From: Clostridia bacterium
GTDB lineage: Bacteria; Bacillota; Clostridia; Peptostreptococcales; Anaerovoracaceae
DNA: 64,000 bases
NCBI GenBank assembly: GCA_902363595.1
Contig: CABJAP010000003.1
Location: 124,001 to 188,000 of the forward strand
Direction: 5' to 3'
In this document: positions 8,071 to 17,325 of the stretch, piece after piece
Numbering within the stretch: position 1 is the first letter of the stretch
How the letters are laid out: the number at the start of each line of letters is the position of its first letter
Position numbers and translations under genes: made by a program
Notes under the pieces: model-generated
What the model saw: the letters and a program-made list of their open reading frames with translations, nothing else
Told to the model about the DNA's origin: nothing
Databases searched by the model: none

Positions 8071-9390
8071 TTACCACGCCAGCTTCCCATGTTCGACTGC
8101 CAGCTTCCCGTCTACGATTACATACTCAATGTTGTCTTTATCCGTCAGCATCTTTATGTTTTCTACCGGGTTTTCTTTAAATAATAACAAATCTGCTGCT
8201 TTCCCTGGTTCAATGGTTCCCACTCTATGCGCCATGCCGCACGCCTGGGCCGCTATTTCCGTAGCCGATTTGATCGCCTGATCAACCGACATACCCTGTT
8301 TTATTAGTTCCTTAAGTTCTTGCATACTTTGTTCTCCATATTCACAGGCAGGTTCATACACCGTATCAGAACCTAACGCTATTTTAACGCCCTTTTTTAA
8401 GGCTAGATGAAAACTATCAATTACTTGCTTATGATATCGGTTTTTTTCTTGATCGGTGAGTAGAGTATCAGCCTCTCTGTATAAAAAAGCGTCCGGCCTG
8501 ATAAGCTTTGGGGCATCGCTCCCCGGCGTCTTGACAAAATCATACCAATTGGCCAGCAAATATAATGTGGGGACCAATATGACACCCTTTTGCGACATTT
8601 CTTCCGCAAGCTTTTCGTTGAGTTCTTCACCATGTTCGATCGTATCCACACCGGCTTTTAGTGCCATTCGGATCGTCTCCTCGGTTTCACAGTGGGCGCA
8701 CACCATCGTCCCTGCAATCCTATGGGCTTCTTCGCAGATCGCGTTCATTTCCTCCTGAGAGTAATGGGTATCTGTTATTCTGTCTGTGCCCCAATTGCCG
8801 CCGCCGGTTGCCCAGAACTTTATCTGATCGGCGCCTTCTCTAAGAACCCTCCTGACATTTTTTATGCATTCCTCCCTGCCATCCGAAAGGATTGCCCAAA
8901 AATGATTCTTTTTTACAAACTCTAGCGGGAGCTGCGGGCTGTCGCAATGCCCGCCGCTTCTAGCTAATCCGGGACCGCAGGCAATCACTTTAGGTCCCGG
9001 CATAACTTTATCGTGGAAGATCCGCTTTAGATACAGCCCATTCCAGGAAATATCTCTCAGTGTAGTAAAGCCGTGCTTTAACATTTTCTGGGCTTCATAA
9101 ACAGAGCGCATTGCTCTTACTTCCTTTGGCTCGCAGAGTATTTCCGTATCCCCCCAAAGGCCGCATCCTCTACCTCCTGCCAAATGGATATGCGCATCAA
9201 TCAATCCGGGCATTGCATAATAGCCGCTCATATCCACTTCCCGAGACGCAGAAGGAACATAGTTAGCCATAGGTCCTATTTCTTCAATATTACCGTCATG
9301 AATCTTAAGAAACATATCTGGTTTAGCTCTATTATTTTTGCCGTTTATTATTGTTATATTTGTTAGCACATATCTACCTTCTATCATCAT
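8071..9390 (-). CDS. Imidazolonepropionase-like amidohydrolase
   Basis: A 439-residue amidohydrolase related to imidazolonepropionase, prolidase-like and N-acyl-amino-acid hydrolases. Motifs in order: MPGLIDAHIHL, QIKFWATGGG (lysine strand), VCAHCETEE, TIEHGEEL, ALGSDTVYE, and the C-terminal GTIEPGKAADLLLF. The reading frame stays open upstream to 9549, but that part encodes a transporter remnant (see 9406-9549). The likely start is the ATG pair at 9385-9390 after AGAGGCG, which gives an N-terminus aligning with the paralogue at 19740-21020. Forms a pair with the YtcJ-type gene. Confidence 0.85.
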   Translation of the reverse strand: MMIEGRYVLTNITIINGKNNRAKPDMFLKIHDGNIEEIGPMANYVPSASREVDMSGYYAMPGLIDAHIHLAGGRGCGLWGDTEILCEPKEVRAMRSVYEAQKMLKHGFTTLRDISWNGLYLKRIFHDKVMPGPKVIACGPGLARSGGHCDSPQLPLEFVKKNHFWAILSDGREECIKNVRRVLREGADQIKFWATGGGNWGTDRITDTHYSQEEMNAICEEAHRIAGTMVCAHCETEETIRMALKAGVDTIEHGEELNEKLAEEMSQKGVILVPTLYLLANWYDFVKTPGSDAPKLIRPDAFLYREADTLLTDQEKNRYHKQVIDSFHLALKKGVKIALGSDTVYEPACEYGEQSMQELKELIKQGMSVDQAIKSATEIAAQACGMAHRVGTIEPGKAADLLLFKENPVENIKMLTDKDNIEYVIVDGKLAVEHGKLAW

Positions 9391-9405
9391 TTCGCCTCTT
9401 TCTAT

Positions 9406-9549
9406 TATAAACAGTAGTACCGATCCCTCTGTCTGTTGGATAAGATCAGCATTATATCCAACTAGCGCTAATAGACTTCCTGTTGCATAGGGCCCAATCG
9501 CCGATCCAAATTTCTGTGCAAATGATACGATGGCTAAAAGTGGTCTCAT
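9406..9549 (-). pseudogene. Remnant of GPH-family sugar:cation symporter
   Basis: Open in the same frame as the amidohydrolase and directly upstream of it, this stretch encodes about 48 residues including LLAIVSFAQKFGSAIGPY and GSLLALVGYNADLIQQTEG. That is the transmembrane segment 10-11 region of GPH/MFS_2 symporters and parallels LYYGILTIVQKGSSAL followed by LLLELVKYDETLAVQ in the intact carrier at 22787-24199. The rest of the carrier is missing. The paired set at 19.7-24.2 kb keeps an intact carrier in the equivalent place, so this copy lost its carrier by deletion. Confidence 0.65.
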
Positions 9550-9622
9550 CCCATATATTATTGATAATTTAGTGCATACTACCTTTAAATTGCCTTAGTA
9601 TTAAGTGTCCGGCTTTTTTTAT

Positions 9623-10189
9623 TTATCGCCACGGCCTTTTTTCATACCAGGCCCTAAGGATAGTTTTAAATATTTCCTCCTTTGGATATACGAAGTTACT
9701 TTCCGCCCAACGTCTGACGATTGCAATGCTTCCCTGAACATAATAGGGTGCTATGAATTTCCATTCTTCAGGAATTTGTTTTCTTTTCGTGTCATACAGC
9801 CATATTTCCAAGCATTTAGCTTCGAGAAATTTACTGAGCCGGCTTAAAAAACGGCTACCTCCGTTCTTTGCTAAAAACATCTGACTGATTAATGGAGATT
9901 TTCCGACATAGTCAACTATATCGCGAAACATCACTTCATATACCTGGAATGGATTGCTCACTATAATTGCGCTCAATTCATTAAATACAGCATCTTCCAT
10001 TTTTTCATATAAATCATAGAGATCATAGTAATGTTTATAAAATGTTCCCCGATTGATATCGACTTTTGCGGCTAATTCCTTAACTGTAATATTTTTTAGC
10101 TCCTTGCTTATCATTAGTTCAGAAAATCCATCTTGTATCGCTTTTCTCGTTTTATGCACGCGCCGGTCATTCTTTTTTAAAGAACTCAT
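9623..10189 (-). CDS. TetR/AcrR-family repressor
   Basis: A 188-residue regulator. Residues 8-60 are a TetR helix-turn-helix (TRKAIQDGFSELM, ITVKELAAKVDINRGTFYKHY); the C-terminal half is helical like the TetR_C group found in DhaS-type regulators. It overlaps the end of the 100-aa gene by ATGA, so translation is coupled. Being last in the run OFA carrier / 100-aa protein / TetR, it may repress that transcript; its ligand is unknown. Confidence 0.85.
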   Translation of the reverse strand: MSSLKKNDRRVHKTRKAIQDGFSELMISKELKNITVKELAAKVDINRGTFYKHYYDLYDLYEKMEDAVFNELSAIIVSNPFQVYEVMFRDIVDYVGKSPLISQMFLAKNGGSRFLSRLSKFLEAKCLEIWLYDTKRKQIPEEWKFIAPYYVQGSIAIVRRWAESNFVYPKEEIFKTILRAWYEKRPWR

Positions 10190-10488
10190 CGGATTCTTTC
10201 ACCTTTCAAATTGATCTTTGCTATTGGATGAGACATCTTGGCAGTGATATTATCATTGTCAACTGTTCCTGATACGTTGAATTTATAAGTACCATATGGA
10301 GTTTTAACATTTATCTTAAATCCGAACTCATCTCCGTTGGCTTTTCCATTAAGAATTTCCGAAGTGTTGCCCATCAATTCAGCAGTACCGGTCAATGTAT
10401 CATCTGTAACGGTAAAGTTCAATATACACTCCTGTTTTCCCAAAGGGGTCTGTCCTTCTGTTTTAAATTTCCCATTTAAATTGCTCAT
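10186..10488 (-). CDS. Small all-beta protein of unknown function
   Basis: A 100-residue protein made of short alternating strands (CILNFTVTDDTLTGTAELMG, then GTYKFNVSGTVDNDNITAKM) with conserved-looking glycines, as in small lipocalin-like or beta-clam binders. No signal peptide, membrane span or catalytic motif. A strong AAGGAGG precedes the ATG. It lies between the OFA-type carrier and the TetR regulator with tight spacing, suggesting a role with the carried compound, for example binding it. I do not recognise a named family with certainty. Confidence 0.7.
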   Translation of the reverse strand: MSNLNGKFKTEGQTPLGKQECILNFTVTDDTLTGTAELMGNTSEILNGKANGDEFGFKINVKTPYGTYKFNVSGTVDNDNITAKMSHPIAKINLKGERIR

Positions 10489-10498
10489 ATTTTCCTCC

Positions 10499-11788
10499 TT
10501 ATCGAACTGCGCATTTGCTTCCTTCCGCCCTATAATATTTATTGAGCGCTCTGCCGGCCATTTTCGCGAGCATGCCGCCGATGATGCTCAATACCGCGCA
10601 AAGAATGATCATCGGAACAAAAGGCACGGATAAACCGATCTGCGGTCCGATGGCCCCAACAATGGCATAGGATATACCCATCAACCCCAAAACGGTTCCC
10701 AAATCCTTGGGGCTGTAGCTGTCTGTAATCATAATTGGATTCAGTGTTGTCATTCCGTTATATGTAAAACCCTGTATAATGCATATGGCCGCATAGGCCA
10801 TAAAGCTTTCAGCTCCCAGCAGGATGAATAAAAGCAGCAGTACGCCGTCGATAATTCCCAGCAAGAAAGTCGTTTTGTACGGTCCGATCTTGTCGGATAT
10901 ATATCCGATGATAATACCGCCTAGGCCTGCCCCTACGCCAAAAGCGGAAACAACCCATGCCGAATCAGTTTCATTGACCTTGTATACTGCTTCCGCTAAA
11001 ACAGCAATATCTGTCACCAATACATTGCCAATCATCTGCACTGCGATAATGGAAATGAATATAAGCCAAAAGGCCGGATGTGTTAAGGCTCTTTTCCACC
11101 TCATGGTTGGAAGCGCGCCCGCTTCTTTTCCCGCTATCGCCTCTGCAAGCTCCTGCTCATCGGCTTCTTTTTGGATTCTTGCCTGTAATTCCCGATTTCC
11201 CTTTGTCGGGTCATAAACCAGCATCGTCGCCGTAAAGAGAACGATGATAAAGATGATGCCTTCCGCAACCAGAACTATACTGGCCGTGAAGGCCTGGATA
11301 CTGTAAGCCAGTATTGGCGCCAATATAATGCTGCCAATTCCCTGCGCGCCAAACATGATTCCCATGACCAGGCCTTTATTCTTGGGAAACAGCGCATTGA
11401 TCAGGGCAACGTTGCAAATATAAACGCCGTACATCGCAAGTCCCGCCATAACTCCCTGCGCAACTACAAATACTGCGACACTGGAGGTCAGACCGCTTAT
11501 GAGGATCGCCGCGCCATAAAGCACGCCGGAAGTCACTTGCACCTTCTTGATGCCGAATTTATTCATCAGCCAGCCGCCGACAATAAATGACGGGAATTCA
11601 CAGAACATGGTCACGGTGTATGCCATAACGATCTTGTTGGGGGACCAACCGTGCGCTTCCTGGAGCGGACTGACGAAAACAGCCAAAGCGTAAATTGACG
11701 TTACCGCCAGTTCCATTACAATAATCATGCAAAGGCTCAGAGCCTTCTTTCCTCTTGGGGCTTCCAGTTGTATGTTTAACGCTTCCAT
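10499..11788 (-). CDS. MFS transporter, OFA (oxalate/formate antiporter) type
   Basis: A 429-residue membrane carrier with 12 predicted spans. N-terminal features match the OFA branch of the major facilitator superfamily: SPLQEAHGWSPNKIVMAYTV, GGWLMNKFGIKK and MFGAQGIGS. A charged central loop (about 195-225) separates the halves. Such carriers move small carboxylates; the exact substrate is not visible. AGGAGG precedes the ATG. The gene follows the short M28 gene at 40 bp and precedes the 100-aa and TetR genes, so it probably serves as importer or product exporter for the hydrolases of this run. Confidence 0.82.
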   Translation of the reverse strand: MEALNIQLEAPRGKKALSLCMIIVMELAVTSIYALAVFVSPLQEAHGWSPNKIVMAYTVTMFCEFPSFIVGGWLMNKFGIKKVQVTSGVLYGAAILISGLTSSVAVFVVAQGVMAGLAMYGVYICNVALINALFPKNKGLVMGIMFGAQGIGSIILAPILAYSIQAFTASIVLVAEGIIFIIVLFTATMLVYDPTKGNRELQARIQKEADEQELAEAIAGKEAGALPTMRWKRALTHPAFWLIFISIIAVQMIGNVLVTDIAVLAEAVYKVNETDSAWVVSAFGVGAGLGGIIIGYISDKIGPYKTTFLLGIIDGVLLLLFILLGAESFMAYAAICIIQGFTYNGMTTLNPIMITDSYSPKDLGTVLGLMGISYAIVGAIGPQIGLSVPFVPMIILCAVLSIIGGMLAKMAGRALNKYYRAEGSKCAVR

Positions 11789-11828
11789 TTTCTCCTCCTA
11801 TCCGGCCCCTCTGCAGGCCCTTTGACTA

Positions 11829-13244
11829 CTATACGGACTCCATCAGCTCCGCAAACATCAGCCCAATCGGCTGTAGCCAGTCCTTCATGACCCGCTCAGG
11901 GGTGTCGCTTGGATGAAACAAATAAGCAGGACTGCTCACCATGCTGACGATTTTGATTCCCGCCATTTCAAACAAGTGAGCGTCAGAAATCACATTGCCC
12001 TCTGTATAATCTTCCTCTTCTTGGTGATCTACTGGCATAACCAGCGTTTTGTCAATGTCGTATTTGGCAATAGCCGCGCAAGTATCTGTGAGGAGCTGAG
12101 GACTTTCTGTGCTGGCGTATACAATTTTCGGAACGCCTTCTCCAGTTTCAACGAACTTTCCGTCCTCAATATAAGCGTCCTTTCCGATATGCTCGATCAC
12201 AAAGTCATAGGTAATGTTGTCGCCCCGTTTACTTCTTTCCTCAATAAAACCTTCATGCCCGCAGTAGTCTGTAAAATGCGAGTCCATTGCAGCAAACATA
12301 TAAGTTTTTCCGCTCTTTTTATTTCCCGGCGCAGCAAAGTATTTTGCAAGCGCCAGCACTTCCGACATTCCTGAAGCGTCCTGAACGCCGCCCGCATAAA
12401 CAGCGTCGTGATGAGAGTGGGCTAAGACGATTTCATCGGATTCTCCTTTAATGATGCCTTTTACATTCAGTGCGTCCCGATATTCATACCTGCTTTTCAT
12501 CTGCATGCCGCCCTTTAAAACGTCTTGTTTTTTAAACTTTTCTTTCAATCGTTCCCCATCGCTTTTGGAAATCCACATCCCCGGTAATTCCATATATTCG
12601 ATGCCCATTTCCTCTCCGTAAAAGGTGTAATCCTCGCTGTACCAGTCCGGCTCATCCACATAATCCTGTAAAATTCCGACAAAACCTTTCGCACCTTTTA
12701 ATTGGGCGTAAAAGTAGTTGTAGGGCCAGTTATTAGGCGAGTAAATATCCAGCACAGGCTTGCTGTCTGCCAGTTTTCCCTCTGGATCATAGATCAAATC
12801 TTCGTCTATCATCTCGGCAAAAGCCGCAAGCGGCAGATATCTGAAATGAATATCACAGATGACAATTTTGCCGGCCACATCGGCTTTTTCAAAGTCTTCT
12901 TCAAGGCCGTCTCCTAAATAAACGAATTCTTCTTCACTCCTTGCGCTGCCAAAGGAAAAAGTTCCTTCTTCCGCCCTTCTGTTGGTACCGTTAGCAAACA
13001 TGGTATTGAGGCGCTCTCCATCAACCGACAGGCTGCACTGATCCACATACATGCACATGGATGGGACTTTCTCGATCTCCACTTCTTCCAGACCGAATTC
13101 GATAAATTTATTTCTGATATATTCAGCAGACTTGCGGCTCTCTGGCGTCCCTGTTTTGCGGTGTCCCCATTGGCACAAGTCCTTTATCCAGGAAAACATC
13201 TCTTCACTATTTGAAAACTTGCTTTTATCAATTGTCTTTAACAT
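11829..13244 (-). CDS. Atypical M28-family metallopeptidase, short type
   Basis: A 471-residue protein. N-terminal GHRKTGTPESRKSAEYI, a PA-like inserted region (about 90-200), then HSHHDAV near 276 and QDASGMSE near 286, which are the first two metal-ligand positions of the M28 fold. Where M28 enzymes have the catalytic Glu-Glu pair this protein has MDSHFTDY, and the next ligand strand reads FVIEHIGK. The same changes occur in its paralogue at 18280-19719, so they are a subfamily feature. No signal peptide. GGAGG before the ATG. Downstream of the long M28 gene by 13 bp, as at the left edge of the window. Confidence 0.75.
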   Translation of the reverse strand: MLKTIDKSKFSNSEEMFSWIKDLCQWGHRKTGTPESRKSAEYIRNKFIEFGLEEVEIEKVPSMCMYVDQCSLSVDGERLNTMFANGTNRRAEEGTFSFGSARSEEEFVYLGDGLEEDFEKADVAGKIVICDIHFRYLPLAAFAEMIDEDLIYDPEGKLADSKPVLDIYSPNNWPYNYFYAQLKGAKGFVGILQDYVDEPDWYSEDYTFYGEEMGIEYMELPGMWISKSDGERLKEKFKKQDVLKGGMQMKSRYEYRDALNVKGIIKGESDEIVLAHSHHDAVYAGGVQDASGMSEVLALAKYFAAPGNKKSGKTYMFAAMDSHFTDYCGHEGFIEERSKRGDNITYDFVIEHIGKDAYIEDGKFVETGEGVPKIVYASTESPQLLTDTCAAIAKYDIDKTLVMPVDHQEEEDYTEGNVISDAHLFEMAGIKIVSMVSSPAYLFHPSDTPERVMKDWLQPIGLMFAELMESV

Positions 13245-13257
13245 CGTTACGCCTCCC

Positions 13258-15363
13258 TCAACCCTTCATCTTTTCAGTTATTCCATAAAGTTTTTCGGCT
13301 GCAGCCGCCATGCACTGGCATTCTCTTTCCAGCGCTTTCATCGCGCAGGCCATTTCCGATCCAATCGCTTCGTAAAGCAATTCAATTTCTTCATCAAAAT
13401 CACTTGCCTCCTGTGCAGCCTTTGCTTTCAAGCGATTCATAAGATCATATAAAGCCAAACAGGATGTTTCCTTGCCGGATGCCCAACTTCTTCTATCCGC
13501 ATATTCCTCCCCGGCAATTTGCTTTTGGAGTTCGTCAATGATTTTTTCGCTAAAATATAACGACTTCTCACAGATATCCACCATGATCAAGCATTCTTCC
13601 AACGCTTCTTTTGCACAGCCGTTTTGCAGGTATTCAACAGCTCCTGTCATAAAGGCGATCGTTTCCATATGCTTTAAGCTCCCTATATAGATCAGTGCGC
13701 CGCCGGATGTTACCCTATCGAGCTCTCTCTGAAAAAGATCATAAACAGCCAGAGTCTCTTGATTGACTGCTGCTGCCGCCGCAAACGTCTCTCTTTGCTC
13801 CGCTTCGGTAATGGAATTGTCCAAAGCTATTAGATAGGCTTCGTTTTTCGCCTTTAATTCCGTTAGGAGCTCTTTGGCCGCTACGTCTAATCTGTCAAGA
13901 CAGGCGATGATCTTTGTTGTTTCGATTCCATTTTCTTCTAGTTCAGTAAAGTCCACATAATCTCGATACCTTGCCGTCTGTTTTGAAAAGTCGAATTCTT
14001 CATAAGGCAGCTGATCCAGATAAATTCCCAGGCCGCCGTAGAATCTGCCATTGTCCGCAAGGGCGCCGGGCTCGAAGATTTCCCAGTTATCCTTATTGGA
14101 GTGGTCCCTTCCGCAATAAGGGGAAGTCGGCGGTTCCAGCATCTGCTCGGACATGGAATCATTGGTAAAAGAAGGAATCCCCGCAGATGTATACGCCACT
14201 GCGTCGCAATAGGTCACGGCCGCCGCCTTTTCTGAACTGACCGACTCAGCAATCCGCTGAAAACCGCCTGTCAATTTTGGCGCATATTCTTTATAGGAGT
14301 CCACGGTTATTTCACTTCCTATGGTTGTCATTGTATCAAGGGCGTTTAATTTCAACGCCGTATATTCAAAGTTGATCTGCGCTAAGGTTTTTCCTGTCCA
14401 CTGCGGGCGGAGCTTGTGGGTAAGCGTCGTCGCGCCGTGCAGGTAAGAATATTTACTGTTTATAAGGCCGCATTCGTGGCTGCCATGAAAGGCGAAAATA
14501 ATCGTTCTCTTCGGTTTATAGCCGGTATCCATAATGGTTTTGGCGATTCCAAGGACCGTCGCGCAGGATGCCATATTGTCCTGAAGGCATCGGAAGAAAT
14601 GATCCAGGTGCGCGGTATATACAATCTGTTCATCGGATATTGACCCTGGAATTTCTCCGACTACATTATAGGTTACGCCTCCGTCCGGAAGAAAATCCGC
14701 ATCGACCGCTATCTTGAGCGTCAGATCCCTCTTGGCGGAAAGCAGCTCTTTCAGATAGAGAGCGTCCGCTTTGCTTATGCCCAGCACCGGCACTGTCGGC
14801 ACCATTCTCGGGAACTGCACCCTTATCGTGTTTTCATCAAGAATTTCCTTTGTCGCATAGATAAGCAGCGCTTTCGCGCCGTGCAGGATTGCTTCTTCTA
14901 TCTGCTCCGGCAGATTTTCACTGGCCAGACCGCCCATATCTTCGATCAGCGCAATCTTGCCTTTCAAGCTGGCGTTTTCACATTCCTCTTTTGTCGCTTT
15001 GCCTGCATCCACAAGCCGTGCGGTAATTCCTTCTTCATCCGTTCCCGGAGAGGCGTATCCAAACGGCTTTATTTCCCGCTCTCCTTGTTCAGCAGGAATA
15101 CCGCTAATCTGTACCTTCGCATCGTTGAATTGATATCTACAGGTGGGGACTTCTAACAGTTCCACTTTTTTTACACCGATCTTTTTCAATTCCTCTGCTA
15201 TATAGTTTGAGCCCTCATGCTCCGCATCACTGCCGCAATGCTTGCCGCCAAATTGGGGATTATCCCCAATTTGGGCGTACTCTTTGACAAAATTCACTTG
15301 ATAATCCAGGTCTATAAAACTGCAAAATCTACCAATTTCATTTAATAGGGTTTGGCTCTTCAT
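13258..15363 (-). CDS. Atypical M28-family metallopeptidase, long type with PA-like insert
   Basis: A 701-residue paralogue of 686-2824 over its full length: GGKHCGSDAEH, PA-like insert around IEEAILHGAKALLIYAT, TAHLDHF and DNMASC near 262, FHGSHECG in place of the Glu-Glu motif, RDHSNKDNWEIF, and a helical tail from about 480. Predicted cytoplasmic metal-dependent hydrolase of peptides or acylated amino acids. AAAGGAG 7 nt before the ATG. First gene of the run long M28 / short M28 / OFA carrier / small protein / TetR, divergent from the AraC gene at 15633. Its promoter has a good -10 (TATAAT, 15407-15412) but no good -35, as expected for activator dependence. Confidence 0.75.
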   Translation of the reverse strand: MKSQTLLNEIGRFCSFIDLDYQVNFVKEYAQIGDNPQFGGKHCGSDAEHEGSNYIAEELKKIGVKKVELLEVPTCRYQFNDAKVQISGIPAEQGEREIKPFGYASPGTDEEGITARLVDAGKATKEECENASLKGKIALIEDMGGLASENLPEQIEEAILHGAKALLIYATKEILDENTIRVQFPRMVPTVPVLGISKADALYLKELLSAKRDLTLKIAVDADFLPDGGVTYNVVGEIPGSISDEQIVYTAHLDHFFRCLQDNMASCATVLGIAKTIMDTGYKPKRTIIFAFHGSHECGLINSKYSYLHGATTLTHKLRPQWTGKTLAQINFEYTALKLNALDTMTTIGSEITVDSYKEYAPKLTGGFQRIAESVSSEKAAAVTYCDAVAYTSAGIPSFTNDSMSEQMLEPPTSPYCGRDHSNKDNWEIFEPGALADNGRFYGGLGIYLDQLPYEEFDFSKQTARYRDYVDFTELEENGIETTKIIACLDRLDVAAKELLTELKAKNEAYLIALDNSITEAEQRETFAAAAAVNQETLAVYDLFQRELDRVTSGGALIYIGSLKHMETIAFMTGAVEYLQNGCAKEALEECLIMVDICEKSLYFSEKIIDELQKQIAGEEYADRRSWASGKETSCLALYDLMNRLKAKAAQEASDFDEEIELLYEAIGSEMACAMKALERECQCMAAAAEKLYGITEKMKG

Positions 15364-15567
15364 CGCTGGTCTCCTTTCGTTGATTGGGTTCGTTCCATTT
15401 ATAAATATTATAATCTTTTGAAAATTTATTTTAATGGTTATTATGCTTAAATATAATTAAAACCATATATAATATCGATCTTTTGATAATTCTCATCTTT
15501 ATTTTAAAGAAAAATCATATTTCAACATAAATCTATGCCACAAAAGCACATAACCCCGATTTATGAA

Positions 15568-15597
15568 TTGCAATCCGGTACGATGCTGCGGTATAAT
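15568..15597 (+). promoter_or_regulatory. Promoter of AraC regulator gene
   Basis: TTGCAA (15568-15573), 18-nt spacer, TATAAT (15592-15597), 35 bp before the start codon. The 269-bp divergent region also holds the inverted pair AATTCTCAT (about 15488) and ATGAGAATT (about 15610), a possible operator for cross-control of both directions. Confidence 0.6.
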
Positions 15598-15632
15598 CAT
15601 TTTAACCGTATGAGAATTTTTAGAAGCAGGTA

Positions 15633-17318
15633 ATGGAAATGGACACAACAAATAATGAGAACGCTCCCGTATACATGAAACTCAATGACAGTTTTAATCA
15701 GATGCACTATCACAATGAACTGGAAATTATCTATGCTTTACAGGGAGCAGCCGATTTACTAATATCAAATACAACCTACCCCCTCAAGGAAGGTGATCTG
15801 CGCATCCTCAATATCGGCAATATACACAGTATCAAACCCCAGGACAAAGGTTTCAAATATGTGTCGCTTTTTTTTGATATGCATTTTTTTAATCAATTCA
15901 TTCCCAATATTGAGTTTACTTTTTTTGAGTGTGTGCCAAATCGCGACCTTGGCGGTAAAACTGAAAAGTATGTGGATATTTTGTATTCCGTTTTCTGGAA
16001 TATAATTAGGCAGCTGATTTCCAGCAGTGAGCCAAAATCCGGGACTGAAAGCAGAAAAGAAATCATGGAGCAAGCTACCGCCATGCTAATCGAGCTTCGC
16101 AACTGGTTTACTCTCATGAATCAGGTCATTGATACAAAATCGAAAAACGATGAACGCATATGGATTATTGCCGACTACATATATGATCATTATAAGCGCA
16201 AGCTGCTGCTTTCCGAAGTTGCGGAGCATGTGTTTTTCACACCGAACTATCTTTCTCATTATGTGAAAAGCGTTACCGGTTTCAGCTTTCAAGAGTTGGT
16301 CAATTTTATACGTTCCGAAATGGCCCTGAAATCTCTGATCGGCACAGATGACAGTATCTCTAAGATCTCGGATGAGTGCGGGTTTTCCGAACCCAGGTAT
16401 TTTAACAGATACTTTAAAAGGTTCTATGGTATTACACCCCGTGAATATCGGCAGCAATACGGGTTTATGCGTTTATCCGAACCAAATGGTGGCACAACGG
16501 CTTTTGACTACAGCCAGGTCAGTGAAGAGGATAAAAGCCTTCTTACCTATCATATGGAGAAATATAGTTCCCACAGCGCGTCTCTCAATCCAAAAGCGCT
16601 CCACATCTCCCTCGATATGGCGGCGGGCGTAAACCATGCAAAGAAAAAAGCCCCCTTATGCATCCGCCTTGATAAGAGCCATTATATCTATAACCCGGCA
16701 AAGTACAAACTGCTGAAATCAGCCATTGATCAACTGGCGGTTAAGCATTTATGGATCGACGGCCTAAGCGAGCTGTCAAAAGAAGTATTGCAATCAATCT
16801 ATGATATTTCCGCTTCTTTAGGCTGCAAGCTCCTAAAAGAGCCACAGGCCGAAATTCGCTGCCGCGCTCTGACGGCATTGTTTGATTCCAACGGGATTAA
16901 AACGCCTGAATTTTATTTCGACTTGTTTTATGCAATGATGGGTACTTCTGTTATTGAGGAAGGAACTTCTTTTTTAATTACCGGGGACTCAGAAAATTTA
17001 GAACTGCTGATCTGTAATGATCATGATTACAAGCTCGATATAAACATCGTGATTGATAACTTAAAAAAACAAACCTATATAAAGTCGGAATTGCATTTAT
17101 ATTTGCGGAAGTTTTACGAAAAAGAGAGCAGTCTTAAAGACTTGGAACAATTTTACGATTCTCATCAAATCGCCGTTTTAAGAGAAATGAACGCGCCTGA
17201 AACGCACTGTGAGAAAATAGAAATCATGAGCAGGCTTCATACGATTGATTTTACTGCTCCGCCGAATTCCGCGGCTCTGATTATGCTGCATACCACTCGT
17301 TCCCACGATGAAACATAA
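15633..17318 (+). CDS. AraC-family regulator with cupin-like N-terminus and long C-terminal domain
   Basis: A 561-residue paralogue of the regulator at 3047-4675. Cupin-like sensor in residues 1-90 (MHYHNELEIIYALQG, KEGDLRILNIGNIHS), AraC helix-turn-helix pair about 176-276 ending in CGFSEPRYFNRYFKRFYG and TPREYR, then a degenerate GH39-like tail. It is divergent from the long M28 gene, the classic arrangement for an activator and its target operon. A shrunken copy of a close relative is at 32431-32706. A start at the second ATG (15639) is also possible. Confidence 0.87.
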   Translation: MEMDTTNNENAPVYMKLNDSFNQMHYHNELEIIYALQGAADLLISNTTYPLKEGDLRILNIGNIHSIKPQDKGFKYVSLFFDMHFFNQFIPNIEFTFFECVPNRDLGGKTEKYVDILYSVFWNIIRQLISSSEPKSGTESRKEIMEQATAMLIELRNWFTLMNQVIDTKSKNDERIWIIADYIYDHYKRKLLLSEVAEHVFFTPNYLSHYVKSVTGFSFQELVNFIRSEMALKSLIGTDDSISKISDECGFSEPRYFNRYFKRFYGITPREYRQQYGFMRLSEPNGGTTAFDYSQVSEEDKSLLTYHMEKYSSHSASLNPKALHISLDMAAGVNHAKKKAPLCIRLDKSHYIYNPAKYKLLKSAIDQLAVKHLWIDGLSELSKEVLQSIYDISASLGCKLLKEPQAEIRCRALTALFDSNGIKTPEFYFDLFYAMMGTSVIEEGTSFLITGDSENLELLICNDHDYKLDINIVIDNLKKQTYIKSELHLYLRKFYEKESSLKDLEQFYDSHQIAVLREMNAPETHCEKIEIMSRLHTIDFTAPPNSAALIMLHTTRSHDET

Positions 17319-17325
17319 AAGTCCA

